DNA of 64,000 nt from assembly GCA_943914355.1 (NCBI GenBank), contig CALUBS010000003.1:52286-116285 (forward strand), in the 5' to 3' direction. Source of the DNA: an uncultured Corynebacterium sp. Lineage in GTDB: Bacteria; Actinomycetota; Actinomycetes; Mycobacteriales; Mycobacteriaceae. The translations under genes were made by a program, and so were the position numbers. The notes under the pieces are model-generated. The model made no database searches and had not been told where the DNA came from. It worked only from the letters and a program-made list of their open reading frames with translations. Below, one piece after another: positions 54,332-63,605 of the stretch (its first letter is position 1; each line of letters opens with the position of its first letter).

Positions 54332-57112
54332 ATGAAATTGCCAGCGAAGACAGTGGATTTTTGTACTCGTGCAGATGGTTGGGCTGGTCAACGCAGCCAG
54401 CAGGCGCGGAGCTTGTGGGCGAAATCGGGTGACGGTGTAGACCATCTCAACCTGCCACAACATATGGTTGATTCCGCATGTGCTGCATCCTTGGTGTATA
54501 ACTCTTGGCTTTCTCGTTCAGTAAAGGAGTTCCTGAAAGCCGAGTTGCGTGTCTCAGAGACGGATATAGAAGTTCTCTACGTCTTTCTTGCTGGGGCCCA
54601 TGATGTTGGAAAAGGTGTTAAGACTTTCCAGCGGCTTCTTCTTGACCGCAGTGACGTTGCGCATTTGGTCCACGCCGTTAGCGACGCGGGATTGGATATC
54701 GAATTGAGCGCCTCAGAGGCGAATATGTCCAAGCTTCCGCATGGTATTGCCTCTGGTGAAATTTTAGCAATCTGGCTTGAAGAACAGGGACTTACCCTGC
54801 CAAAGGCTAACTCTGTAGCCGCAGTTGTCAATGCTCATCATGGTGCCGCAAGCGGGCCGAATAAAGCGGTCCGAGAATTGATTCAAGATTACCCTTCGGC
54901 GTGGCGAATGGTTCATGGCGAACTTCTTGATGCCATGGCAAAACTTTGTGGGGAAAATGAGCTTGCGCAGGTCTTTGCCAAGCTGCCGAAAGTCTCGCCC
55001 GCAGCCGCGCAAATGCTTACCGGCTTAGTGGTTATGGCGGACTGGATTGCTTCCAATGAAAAGGCTTTCAGCTTGCGCGTGGAGGGAACTCAACTAGACC
55101 GAGTGACAAGGGCTGCAGAGCTCATTGACTTGACCTCACCCTGGGAACCGGAAACTCGATTGCATCAGGACATTGACGAGCAATTCCGGCAATCGTTTGG
55201 GTGGCCCGCAGAGTTTAAAGCGCGACAAGTACAACAGGAAATGGTGGAGGCTGCCAGAGCGATCAATGAGCCAGCGCTCATAGTCCTGGAAGCCGAAACA
55301 GGCGTAGGTAAGACTGAAGCTGCCTTAGCGGCGGCGGAAGTGCTTGCGGCGCGTAGTGGGGCACAAGGAATCTTTTTTGCCGCTCCGACCATGGCCACCG
55401 CAAATGGCCTATTGCAAAGGACCATCGAATGGAGTCGAAATATAACGACAGATTCTGTTCGATCGATGTATCTCGCGCATTCCAAAAATGCGTTGGCTAA
55501 ACCTTATACAGATTTAAAATTTACGGGAATCAACCGTTATGAAGAAAAAGGCGGCAACGTAGTTGCATCGCAGTGGATGTCTGGACGGCGCCTCGGTATT
55601 CTTTCCAATTTCGTGGTGGGTACGGTTGACCAAGTGCTCATGATGGCGCTACAGCAGCGGTTTTCCATGCTGAGGCACGTCGGCCTGGCAGGCAAAGTAG
55701 TAATTTTTGATGAGGTTCATTCCTTTGATGTGTATTCCTCCGATTACCTCCGCAGTGCCATCGAATGGTTGGGATTTTATGGTGCCAGCGTCATCGTCAT
55801 GTCCGCCACGTTGCCGGCGGACAAGCGACGCGCATTGGTCAGCGCGTACTCCGACGGTCAATGGCCAGAGGAAGAGCTGACTGGCTACCCACTGATCACA
55901 GTGGCGACAGAAGACGAAATTCGTTCTCTAGAGGTCCCAGCGTCTCCAACAGATCTTGAAGCCACAATTAGTTTCCTTGCGGAAGGCGAAGATTCACTGC
56001 ACGAACTTCTCGGGAAATGGCTCGTTGATGGCGGGTGTGTTCTTATTATCTGCAATACTATCGCACGAGCTCAGGCCGCGTATTCGGAACTCGCCGAAAG
56101 CTATGGTGATTGCGTGGAGCTTCACCATGCGGGATTTGTGGCTTGGGAACGCGTAGAAAAAGAAGATTCACTACGGCGACAACTTGGCCCGGATGCCCAC
56201 AGGGGAGCAGGTCGGCCGAAGCAAAAAATTGTGGTGGCTACTCAGGTGGCGGAACAGAGCTTGGATATTGATGCCGATGCCCTGATTACTGATATCGCAC
56301 CTATGGATCTGCTCATTCAGCGCATCGGGAGGCTGCACCGCCACGCGCGTCCTTCCAGCGATCGACCCGAAAAACTGCGCGAACCACAGGTTGTTATTCG
56401 CGGGCTAGAAACTTCCTCACCAGTCCCGGAATTTGAATCAGGTGCCGAGGCTATTTACGGCCGTGCGATATTGCTATCAACCTATGCAGTCTTGCCAAAT
56501 GAGATTCGCCGTCCAGATGACATCGCTCCGCTTGTAGCAGCTGCATATGATCGCAACTTTAAGCCGCCAGAGGCGTGGAACGAATCGTGGGAAGAGGCCA
56601 TTGCGACGCGTGATTTTGAGGAATCGACAGCGCATTCAGCGTCCTCAACGTTCCGATTGCCAGATCCATGGAGTACCAACGGCCTAGACGCTCTATTTGC
56701 ACGGCTGCAGGATGATTCCGCAGACGATGCCGAGATCACGGGTGCGGCCCAAGTTCGTGACGCAGAGCCCAGCGTTGAGGTGATCCCCATCATCGAGACT
56801 GATTATGGCTATCGCCCGTGGGGCTGGGATGAAGAAGTCATCGAGGCTGCCGATATTCCGTATAAGCTGGCCTTTCATCTTGCGTCTAGTACAGTACGAC
56901 TGCCTGTGCGAATGACCCGTTATGACTCGGACTTTGATGCAGTGGTCAATGACCTCGAAGGGGCAACCCCGGCCGAGTGGGGTTCACATTATTTACTGCG
57001 GGGACAACTGGCTTTGCCGTTAGATGAAGGGGGAGAGACGCAGGTAGGACGCTTTGTTCTGCGGTATACGAGCCAGCTGGGAATCGAAATTATGAGTGAT
57101 GGGCGTGAGTGA
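54332..57112 (+). CDS. cas3: type I-E CRISPR nuclease-helicase Cas3
   Basis: 926 residues. An N-terminal HD nuclease domain (about 15-240) has His in NLPQHMVDSA, the HD pair in LAGAHDVGKGV and HH in VVNAHHGAASG. A superfamily 2 helicase (about 300-750) follows with Walker A EAETGVGKTEAAL, DEVH in VIFDEVHSFD, SATLP, and motif VI QRIGRLHRH. A C-terminal domain completes it. Cas3 unwinds and degrades DNA recognised by Cascade. It is the first cas gene here; the next gene starts 100 bp downstream. The AT-rich gap before it contains the predicted autoregulatory site. Confidence 0.97.
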   Translation: MKLPAKTVDFCTRADGWAGQRSQQARSLWAKSGDGVDHLNLPQHMVDSACAASLVYNSWLSRSVKEFLKAELRVSETDIEVLYVFLAGAHDVGKGVKTFQRLLLDRSDVAHLVHAVSDAGLDIELSASEANMSKLPHGIASGEILAIWLEEQGLTLPKANSVAAVVNAHHGAASGPNKAVRELIQDYPSAWRMVHGELLDAMAKLCGENELAQVFAKLPKVSPAAAQMLTGLVVMADWIASNEKAFSLRVEGTQLDRVTRAAELIDLTSPWEPETRLHQDIDEQFRQSFGWPAEFKARQVQQEMVEAARAINEPALIVLEAETGVGKTEAALAAAEVLAARSGAQGIFFAAPTMATANGLLQRTIEWSRNITTDSVRSMYLAHSKNALAKPYTDLKFTGINRYEEKGGNVVASQWMSGRRLGILSNFVVGTVDQVLMMALQQRFSMLRHVGLAGKVVIFDEVHSFDVYSSDYLRSAIEWLGFYGASVIVMSATLPADKRRALVSAYSDGQWPEEELTGYPLITVATEDEIRSLEVPASPTDLEATISFLAEGEDSLHELLGKWLVDGGCVLIICNTIARAQAAYSELAESYGDCVELHHAGFVAWERVEKEDSLRRQLGPDAHRGAGRPKQKIVVATQVAEQSLDIDADALITDIAPMDLLIQRIGRLHRHARPSSDRPEKLREPQVVIRGLETSSPVPEFESGAEAIYGRAILLSTYAVLPNEIRRPDDIAPLVAAAYDRNFKPPEAWNESWEEAIATRDFEESTAHSASSTFRLPDPWSTNGLDALFARLQDDSADDAEITGAAQVRDAEPSVEVIPIIETDYGYRPWGWDEEVIEAADIPYKLAFHLASSTVRLPVRMTRYDSDFDAVVNDLEGATPAEWGSHYLLRGQLALPLDEGGETQVGRFVLRYTSQLGIEIMSDGRE

Positions 57113-57212
57113 TATGTCCGAGGCACTAGTTAGGCTGAGAGCACCTCCTTTTACTAGGGGCAGCCACATCATCCACCAAATCACTTTTTTAAAAGAAAGG
57201 AGGCGAAAGATA

Positions 57213-58958
57213 ATGATTGATACAGAAACCTTTAACCTGCTCGATGAGCCATGGATTTTGTGCATGGACAGTGCGGATAATCGCAAGGCGTTGAGCATCC
57301 GGGACATATTTTCTGGACAGGGCGATGCCCATAAAATTGTGGGCGATTCACCGACCCAGGATTATGCGGTCATAAGGCTGTTATTGGCTATATTTTGGCG
57401 TGCTCATGCGCAAGAATTAGCGGAAGCAGCAGGCGGAAGGCGGAAACGCGCCAGCTTTGACTGGGGCGAATGGTTCGCGGAAAATCGTGAAGAATTATGC
57501 GAGACGAAGCGGGACCAAGTTGTTTTAGATTATCTTGATGCCTTTAGAGACCGATTCGATTTACTCTCTGACACCGTTCCCTTCATGCAGGTGGCAGATC
57601 TTCACTCGAAGAATATGGAAACACGGCCCATAGTCCACATCGTTCCGGAAGCGGCTGATGATCATTTCACCATGCGTACAGCTAAAGGGCGACAATCGGT
57701 CTCCTTTGCTGAAGCAGCCCGTTGGCTCGTTCACTTGCAAGCTTATGATTACTCCGGCATTAAAACCGGCGCGGTAGGGGACCCCCGAGTGAAAGGCGGA
57801 AAAGGTTATCCCATCGGCACCGGTTGGACTGGTCGAACGGGCGGAACTTTGGTGCTTGGAACTGAAGGCCTCCTAGAAACACTTTTGCTTAATACTCCTA
57901 TGGCAGCTGTTATGACGGAGCAGGGAACTAACCCAATTGAGCTGGATAAACCGGTATGGGAAAGAGAACCTGATACCGCTGCGCAGCGCCGTGGATCGGA
58001 TGACAAGCTTGGTGCTGTGCCCCAAGGAGCGGCTGATTTGGCAACTTGGCAGGCACGACGAGTGCGCCTAGTAGTTGAAGAAGGCCAGATTACTCGTGTC
58101 CTCGTATCGAATGGTGATCGCATTCCGGATGCGGGAAAGAATGTCATGGGTGATCCCATGACGCCGTATCGGTATAGCCCCAACCAGTCGAAGGCCGGCC
58201 AAGATGCTTACTACGCGCGTCCCTACGATTCCACTCAGACCATGTGGCGCGCACTTGATGCTTTGGTTGCCGTCGAAGACGACCCAGGTTTCGACCAGAA
58301 GAAGGCAAAAGCTCCCAAGCGACCAGCCAATCTCAGCAATCTCGCTGCGCTTGACGTTGATGGATATCTAAACCAAGGCGCCTTTGATATTGCCTTGGTT
58401 TCGATGGAATACGGACCGCAGGAATCTTCAGTAGCCACCACTTTCAGCACCACGATCGGGCTTCCCCTAGTGGTATTGCGCGAAGATGATCTTGGCAGGC
58501 AAGCGCGTAATGCTGTCCGCACTGCCGCACAAAAGACCTATGAAACAGCCGTGAGCTTGGGCTGGTTTGAAGGTCAACTGCGGGTAGCCGCGGGCGATGA
58601 TTATGAATTCGGCGTTAAGTCTAAGGACAGGTTTTATGCCCAGTTGGAGCCGGAGTTCATTGCGTGGATGCAGACCATTTCTGCTGAAAATGCAGACAGC
58701 ACTCAAATCAACTGGCAGGAACGAGTTCGAACAGTAGCTGTCTCCCACGCAATGGAACTGCTGCGCGGCGCCGGGATGAAGGCGGTCATTGGCAGGGAAG
58801 TAGATACAGGAGAAGACGGAAAGGGCCGAATCGTCTCAGCTGGATCCCTTTTCCAGCAGCTACAGCGGCGTATTGATAAGAACCTGCCGTTAACAGACAA
58901 GTCCACACGAAATCAGAGTCCTAGCTCACCTATGAAGGAAGGTGTTGCCCATGCATGA
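57213..58958 (+). CDS. cse1: Cascade large subunit Cse1/Cas8e (CasA)
   Basis: 581 residues from the ATG at 57213, chosen because AAGGAGG lies just upstream and the family start FNLLDEPWILC follows directly. Typical parts are QDYAVIRLLLAIFWRAHA, GGKGYPIGTGWTGRTGGT (L1-like/PAM-reading region of the family) and the C-terminal four-helix bundle. Cas8e reads the PAM and recruits Cas3. The 100-bp gap from cas3 may hold an extra promoter. Confidence 0.95.
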   Translation: MIDTETFNLLDEPWILCMDSADNRKALSIRDIFSGQGDAHKIVGDSPTQDYAVIRLLLAIFWRAHAQELAEAAGGRRKRASFDWGEWFAENREELCETKRDQVVLDYLDAFRDRFDLLSDTVPFMQVADLHSKNMETRPIVHIVPEAADDHFTMRTAKGRQSVSFAEAARWLVHLQAYDYSGIKTGAVGDPRVKGGKGYPIGTGWTGRTGGTLVLGTEGLLETLLLNTPMAAVMTEQGTNPIELDKPVWEREPDTAAQRRGSDDKLGAVPQGAADLATWQARRVRLVVEEGQITRVLVSNGDRIPDAGKNVMGDPMTPYRYSPNQSKAGQDAYYARPYDSTQTMWRALDALVAVEDDPGFDQKKAKAPKRPANLSNLAALDVDGYLNQGAFDIALVSMEYGPQESSVATTFSTTIGLPLVVLREDDLGRQARNAVRTAAQKTYETAVSLGWFEGQLRVAAGDDYEFGVKSKDRFYAQLEPEFIAWMQTISAENADSTQINWQERVRTVAVSHAMELLRGAGMKAVIGREVDTGEDGKGRIVSAGSLFQQLQRRIDKNLPLTDKSTRNQSPSSPMKEGVAHA

Positions 58959-59622
58959 CACCAGTCATCCGCAGGAAGGAACTACTGCGGAGTACACAGG
59001 CCCGCGTTTGCGAACCTCCGTGGCGCGTACCGCAGAGGTGCTGCAGAATGATTATTTGCATTCGCCACAGCACAATAAACAAGCGCGAGCACGCGCAGTC
59101 CTAGCCCAATTGCGAAAGTATTCTGCGGTACGTCTTGAACAACACCCCGTCGCGCTTGAAGAGGTCCTCCTTTTATTGGAGCCTGCATTGAGTGAACAAG
59201 AGATGGGAAAGGGCGCCGCACCGTCCGCATCAGAACTCGCGGCCTTTCAAGCCCTGACGATGCTAGGCATCCATCTACAAAGCGCTAGCACTGAAGCACA
59301 TATTAAAGGCCAAAGTTTCGCACGGGCCTGCGGTCGTTTCTATGCGCACAGTCAGTCACAATCCACGAAACCGCGGTTTGATGCGATGCTCGTATCTCCC
59401 GATGAGGCTTCCCGCCTCATACATATTCGTTCCTTGGTAACGCTATTGCGCGGGGAAAATTTGGGGTTTGACTACGGTGCATTTGCTCAGGACCTGCGGG
59501 TTCTAGGCAGCAAAAACGCTACTCAAAAAGCTCATACACAGCGACAAGGCGTGCTATTGAAATGGGCACGTGACTTCGCACTCGGTTCTTATGCGTCTTC
59601 TCAGACCGAACCGACTTCTTAA
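58951..59622 (+). CDS. cse2: Cascade small subunit Cse2 (CasB)
   Basis: 223 residues from the ATG at 58951, overlapping the cse1 stop by 8 bp (ATGCATGA). An all-helical protein with ARACGRFYAHSQ and the typical basic patch. Two copies per Cascade hold the displaced strand. Position between cse1 and cas7 confirms the call. Confidence 0.93.
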   Translation: MHDTSHPQEGTTAEYTGPRLRTSVARTAEVLQNDYLHSPQHNKQARARAVLAQLRKYSAVRLEQHPVALEEVLLLLEPALSEQEMGKGAAPSASELAAFQALTMLGIHLQSASTEAHIKGQSFARACGRFYAHSQSQSTKPRFDAMLVSPDEASRLIHIRSLVTLLRGENLGFDYGAFAQDLRVLGSKNATQKAHTQRQGVLLKWARDFALGSYASSQTEPTS

Positions 59623-59657
59623 AATCAATTTTCATATTCTAGAAAGGAATTTTCGCA

Positions 59658-60800
59658 ATGGCTTTGACCATCGATATCCACGCTCTGCAGACTCTTCCGC
59701 CTTCTCTGATCAATCGTGACGACACCGGGGCTCCTAAGTCTGCCGTTTACGGCGGCGTACCGCGTCAGCGAGTCTCTTCGCAGGCATGGAAGCGTGCAAT
59801 CCGCAAGTACTTTGAATCTGAAATCGATGCTGAATCTGTGGGGGATCGCTCGAAGCGGCTTCCAGAGAAGATCGCACGTAAAGTTCAAGAACACGAAGGC
59901 TGGGATGCGGAGCGAGCTCAAAAGGAAGTTGCTGAGCTTTTCAAAGCTGCAGGAATTAAGACGGAAGTGGATGCGAAACGTATCAAGGCGCTGAAAGATT
60001 CCGAGGAAACCACCGAAGAAGAACTAGCAGCAGCGCAGTATCCGCAGACCAAATACTTGTTGTTCTTGAGCCCGCACCAGATTGAACGTGCCGCAGAGGC
60101 GATTATTGCGGCCGACGGTGAAAAGATTAAGAAGAAGGATGCCCTGGAAATCCTTGATACCCAGCACTCGGTAGATATGGCATTGTTTGGGCGTATGGTT
60201 GCCGATGATGCTGCGTATAACGTCGATGCTGCGGTACAAGTTGCGCATGCACTGGGAATTCACGCCAGCGCGTCTGAATTCGACTATTTCACCGCGGTCG
60301 ATGACTTGGCCGAGGAAGGCGAAGAAACTGGTGCAGGCATGATTGGCACTGTACAAATGATGTCTTCTACCTTGTACCGTTATGCCACGGTGAATCTAGA
60401 TGGACTGACACAAAATCTCGACTCGGCAGAAAACGCAAAGCAAGCCGCAGTGAATTTCGTTGATGCATTCATCAAGTCTATGCCCACGGGCAAAATCAAT
60501 ACCTTTGCCAACCAAACAATGCCTGAGCTCATCTATATCGCAGTTCGCGATACCCGCCCGGTGAGCCTAGTTACGGCCTTCGAAGAACCAGTAGAGCCAA
60601 CCGCCGGTCAGAGCTTGCGCGTCGCCGGTGCCGAAGCGTTGGCGAAAGAAGAAACCGAGTTTGAAGAAAACTATGGGCTGCAGCCTAAGGCAGCCTTTGT
60701 GGTTGGGTTGAGCGAGGCCCGTCAGGCTTTCGCACAAATCGCTGACGAAGTGACGCTGCCAGAGCTTTCGCAGCGTTTGTCTTCCGCGCTTTCGGAGTAG
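59658..60800 (+). CDS. cas7e: Cascade backbone subunit Cas7e (CasC, Cse4)
   Basis: 380 residues with the near-invariant start (IDIHALQTLPPSLINRDDTG, then VYGGVPRQRVSSQAWKRAIR). Also typical is MSSTLYRYATVNLDGL near 235. Six copies line the crRNA guide. AGAAAGGAA precedes the ATG. Confidence 0.97.
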   Translation: MALTIDIHALQTLPPSLINRDDTGAPKSAVYGGVPRQRVSSQAWKRAIRKYFESEIDAESVGDRSKRLPEKIARKVQEHEGWDAERAQKEVAELFKAAGIKTEVDAKRIKALKDSEETTEEELAAAQYPQTKYLLFLSPHQIERAAEAIIAADGEKIKKKDALEILDTQHSVDMALFGRMVADDAAYNVDAAVQVAHALGIHASASEFDYFTAVDDLAEEGEETGAGMIGTVQMMSSTLYRYATVNLDGLTQNLDSAENAKQAAVNFVDAFIKSMPTGKINTFANQTMPELIYIAVRDTRPVSLVTAFEEPVEPTAGQSLRVAGAEALAKEETEFEENYGLQPKAAFVVGLSEARQAFAQIADEVTLPELSQRLSSALSE

Positions 60801-60813
60801 GAGGCTTAAAACG

Positions 60814-61530
60814 ATGACAGCATCATTGTTGTTGCTGCTTAAAGGGCCGATGCAGTCGTGGGGAACGGAATCTCGCTACGCTACCCGTGCAACTTCGTCC
60901 TTGCCCTCAAAGTCAGGAGTTCTTGGCATGCTAGCCGCAGCTGAAGGGCGCAGGCGCGATGAAGATATGGCTGACTTGGCTGGACTCAAGTTCGCGGTGC
61001 GCGTCGATCAATCCGGTAGCCTTTTGCGGGATTATCAAACCGCGCAAAACTGGCAAAAGGATCCGCAGGCATCCGCAAAACTCATTACCCGCTATTTCCT
61101 ATCAGATGCCGCATTCGTTGCGGCAATCGAAAGTGAGGATCGCGAGCAACTCGAGAATTTTGCAGAGAATCTAAATCGGCCGGTATTTCCGCTCTATTTG
61201 GGTCGGCGTTCGTGCCCGGCTCCGCCCAATGTGGTGCTTGGTGTGGTTGAAAAGCCTGCGGTTACGGCATTACAAGAGCACGGCACGTGGCACGCCACCA
61301 AGGAGTATATGAAATCCAGTGGTGGGGAAGTATCGCTGCCGATTTACCGGGACTCCCTCCCAGGAGAATCCGGCGTGGCTTGCCAGGATGTACCGAACTC
61401 TTTTGATCCGCAGCACCGCAAGTATTCATGGCGCACCGTGGTGCAAAAGGAATTTGCGAATGTGGACAACCCCTTAGATAGCGCAGAGCGGCGCCCGGAT
61501 CCGTTTTTGGAGGCGGTGATGAATGCATGA
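60814..61530 (+). CDS. cas5e: Cascade subunit Cas5e (CasD)
   Basis: 238 residues starting LLLLLKGPMQSWGTESRYA, then TSSLPSKSGVLGMLAAAEGR, the RAMP core of Cas5e. It binds the crRNA 5' handle, the same 7-8 nt that pseudo-repeat 1 of the crRNA-like element keeps. GGAGG lies upstream of the ATG. Four-base overlap with cas6e. Confidence 0.96.
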   Translation: MTASLLLLLKGPMQSWGTESRYATRATSSLPSKSGVLGMLAAAEGRRRDEDMADLAGLKFAVRVDQSGSLLRDYQTAQNWQKDPQASAKLITRYFLSDAAFVAAIESEDREQLENFAENLNRPVFPLYLGRRSCPAPPNVVLGVVEKPAVTALQEHGTWHATKEYMKSSGGEVSLPIYRDSLPGESGVACQDVPNSFDPQHRKYSWRTVVQKEFANVDNPLDSAERRPDPFLEAVMNA

Positions 61531-62225
61531 GTACGTTAACCAAAATTCTTATCAATCCTCAGCGGCGTCAAGGGCGAAAGCTACTTGCTAATCCACAAGC
61601 AATGCACGCGGCGGTCGCCGCATCATTTCCACCGGATGTGGATCAAGAGTCTGGGCGTATTCTATGGCGCCTTGATGAAGGCGCTCATCACCACTCCCTC
61701 TATGTGGTGGGGCCTGAAAAGCCAACTGACCATGTGATTGTGGAACAAGCAGGGTGGGATACACGGCCGGGGCAATCGGTTGAGTATGACCGTCTGCTGA
61801 ATTCACTCACTAAGGGGCAAAGATGGATCTTTGAACTGGTAGCCAACCCAACGTATTCGCAAGCTAATGGAGGCAAGCGAGGAAAAGTGAAGGCTCATGT
61901 GTCTGTGGAACACCAGTTGGAGTGGTTGTATCGGCGAGCAGAAAATGCCGGATTTGAACTAGCCCCCCGAGCAGGGGATGATGTCAGCGATGATGAGCGT
62001 TCTCGGTGGTCCGTTGAAGAAGAAACCGCGATTATTGAGCGAAAAACGTTGGATTTCCGGAAAGGAAATGGCAATAGGCGTGTGCGTATCGCCACAGCCC
62101 GATACCGCGGAACCTTGGAGGTCAAAGATTCTGAGGCTCTTCGGCACACCCTTACTCATGGGATAGGAAGAGCTCGTGGTTATGGTTGTGGCTTAATGAC
62201 TCTAGCCCGGCCGATGGGGTCCTGA
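61527..62225 (+). CDS. cas6e: crRNA endoribonuclease Cas6e (CasE, Cse3)
   Basis: 232 residues. The likely catalytic His is in NPQAMHAAVAASFP near residue 25, and the C-terminal glycine-rich loop is HGIGRARGYGCGLMTLA. It cuts below the repeat hairpin. It should also process the crRNA-like transcript before cas3, since both pseudo-repeat stems can still pair. Overlaps cas5e by 4 bp (ATGA). Confidence 0.95.
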   Translation: MSTLTKILINPQRRQGRKLLANPQAMHAAVAASFPPDVDQESGRILWRLDEGAHHHSLYVVGPEKPTDHVIVEQAGWDTRPGQSVEYDRLLNSLTKGQRWIFELVANPTYSQANGGKRGKVKAHVSVEHQLEWLYRRAENAGFELAPRAGDDVSDDERSRWSVEEETAIIERKTLDFRKGNGNRRVRIATARYRGTLEVKDSEALRHTLTHGIGRARGYGCGLMTLARPMGS

Positions 62226-63163
62226 TGTCAAATCCGAGCGAAGTCCCTGTCACCCGCCAAGCTTTGTCCCGGATGGGAGACCGAATCAGTTTCTTGTACG
62301 CCGAGCGCTGCGTGATCAATCGAGATGGTAATTCTCTAACGATCACGGACCAGCGCGGCGTCGCACATGTGCCAGCCACACAGCTGGCGGCACTGCTGCT
62401 TGGTCCAGGAACGAGGATTACTTACGCGGGCATGGCTTTGCTTGGCGATGCCGGGGTTACCACCCTCTGGGTAGGTGAGCGCGGCGTTCGGTACTATGCG
62501 CACGGTCGGCCACCAGCGAAATCGTCCCGCATGGCTGAAATTCATGCGCAGGTAGTGTCTCACCAGCGGAAGCGTTTGGACGTGGCTCGCAGAATGTATG
62601 CCATGCGGTTTCCAGGAGAAGACGTTTCTCAGTTGACGATGTCCCAGCTGCGTGGCCGCGAAGGCGCACGCATGAAGCGGATTTATGCGGCTGAAGCCGA
62701 GCGTACTGGAGTCTATTGGAATCGGCGGTCTTATGATCCCAATGATTTCGATTCTTCTGACCCAATTAACCAGGCTCTGACTGCAGGCAGCGCCGCGCTA
62801 TATGGAGTTGCTCATGCTGTCGTTGCAGCGCTTGGTTTCATCCCTGCCTTAGGGATAGTGCATACAGGCACCGATAGGTCATTCGTCTACGACATTGCTG
62901 ACCTCTACAAAGCAGAGATTTCTATTCCAGCGGCATTTGATGCTGTCGCAGCACAACAGGGTAATCCCTCTGTGGAAGTGCGTCGTTTCGTGCGGGATAA
63001 AGTTGTCTCACGCCGCCTCATGCCGCGGATGGTTCAAGACCTTAAAGCACTTTTTGATGTACCAGATGACGAGCTTGTCAGTGATGCCGAGTTAATGCTG
63101 TGGAGTGAACTTGAAGTCATCGCTTCTGGTCTTAACTGGGCAGAAGAGGAAACGTTGTCATGA
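62225..63163 (+). CDS. cas1: CRISPR integrase Cas1e
   Basis: 312 residues from the ATG at 62225 (one-base overlap with the cas6e stop). Active-site residues are visible: Glu in LRGREGARMKRIYA, His in PALGIVHTG and Asp in YDIADLYKAE. With Cas2 it inserts new spacers. Confidence 0.96.
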   Translation: MSNPSEVPVTRQALSRMGDRISFLYAERCVINRDGNSLTITDQRGVAHVPATQLAALLLGPGTRITYAGMALLGDAGVTTLWVGERGVRYYAHGRPPAKSSRMAEIHAQVVSHQRKRLDVARRMYAMRFPGEDVSQLTMSQLRGREGARMKRIYAAEAERTGVYWNRRSYDPNDFDSSDPINQALTAGSAALYGVAHAVVAALGFIPALGIVHTGTDRSFVYDIADLYKAEISIPAAFDAVAAQQGNPSVEVRRFVRDKVVSRRLMPRMVQDLKALFDVPDDELVSDAELMLWSELEVIASGLNWAEEETLS

Positions 63164-63516
63164 TGGTGCTGGTTATTACTGCTTGTCCCGCTGGACTACG
63201 CGGCGATCTGTCCAAGTGGCTCATTGAACTGACTCCCGGTGTATTCGTGGGACGTCCCTCTGCTCGTATTCGTGATCTGCTCTGGGAACGTACAACCGAG
63301 CTTTGTAAAGATGGCCGCGCACTTTTGGTGTATTCAGCCGCGAATGAGCAGGGAATGGAGTTCAAGGCTCACCGACATCATTGGGAACCTACGGATTTTG
63401 ACGGGATTACCTTGATGACGCGACCGGCTAAGTCTAAGCAACCACAGCGAAGGACTGGATGGTCTCAAGCCCGACGTACCCGTATTTCTTATAAGAAACA
63501 GAAGGGAGGATATTAG
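63160..63516 (+). CDS. cas2: CRISPR integration factor Cas2e
   Basis: 118 residues beginning MMVLVITACPAGLRGDLSKWL, the Cas2e (CasDD) form with VGRPSARIRDLLWER. It bridges the two Cas1 dimers. Overlaps cas1 by 4 bp. A start three bases later is equally possible. Confidence 0.95.
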   Translation: MMVLVITACPAGLRGDLSKWLIELTPGVFVGRPSARIRDLLWERTTELCKDGRALLVYSAANEQGMEFKAHRHHWEPTDFDGITLMTRPAKSKQPQRRTGWSQARRTRISYKKQKGGY

Positions 63517-63605
63517 GCCGCGTGGAGCTTCGAGAGTAGCTTTCCCCAAAATACAAGTCGTATGTAAAATGCGGTTAGGGCTCGAATTTCTGCTGTTCAG
63601 CAAGT
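63517..63605 (+). promoter_or_regulatory. CRISPR leader
   Basis: 89 bp between cas2 and the first repeat, AT-rich in the middle. TAAAAT at 63565-63570 is a good -10 box and would start the array transcript about 30 bp before repeat 1. New spacers should enter at this end. Confidence 0.7.

Noticed and set aside
57113-57212. A second regulatory RNA or small gene between cas3 and cse1
   Set aside because: The 100-bp gap has a weak GGCTG/CAGCC stem and the cse1 ribosome-binding site, but no repeat-like sequence. A secondary promoter is possible but not demonstrable.
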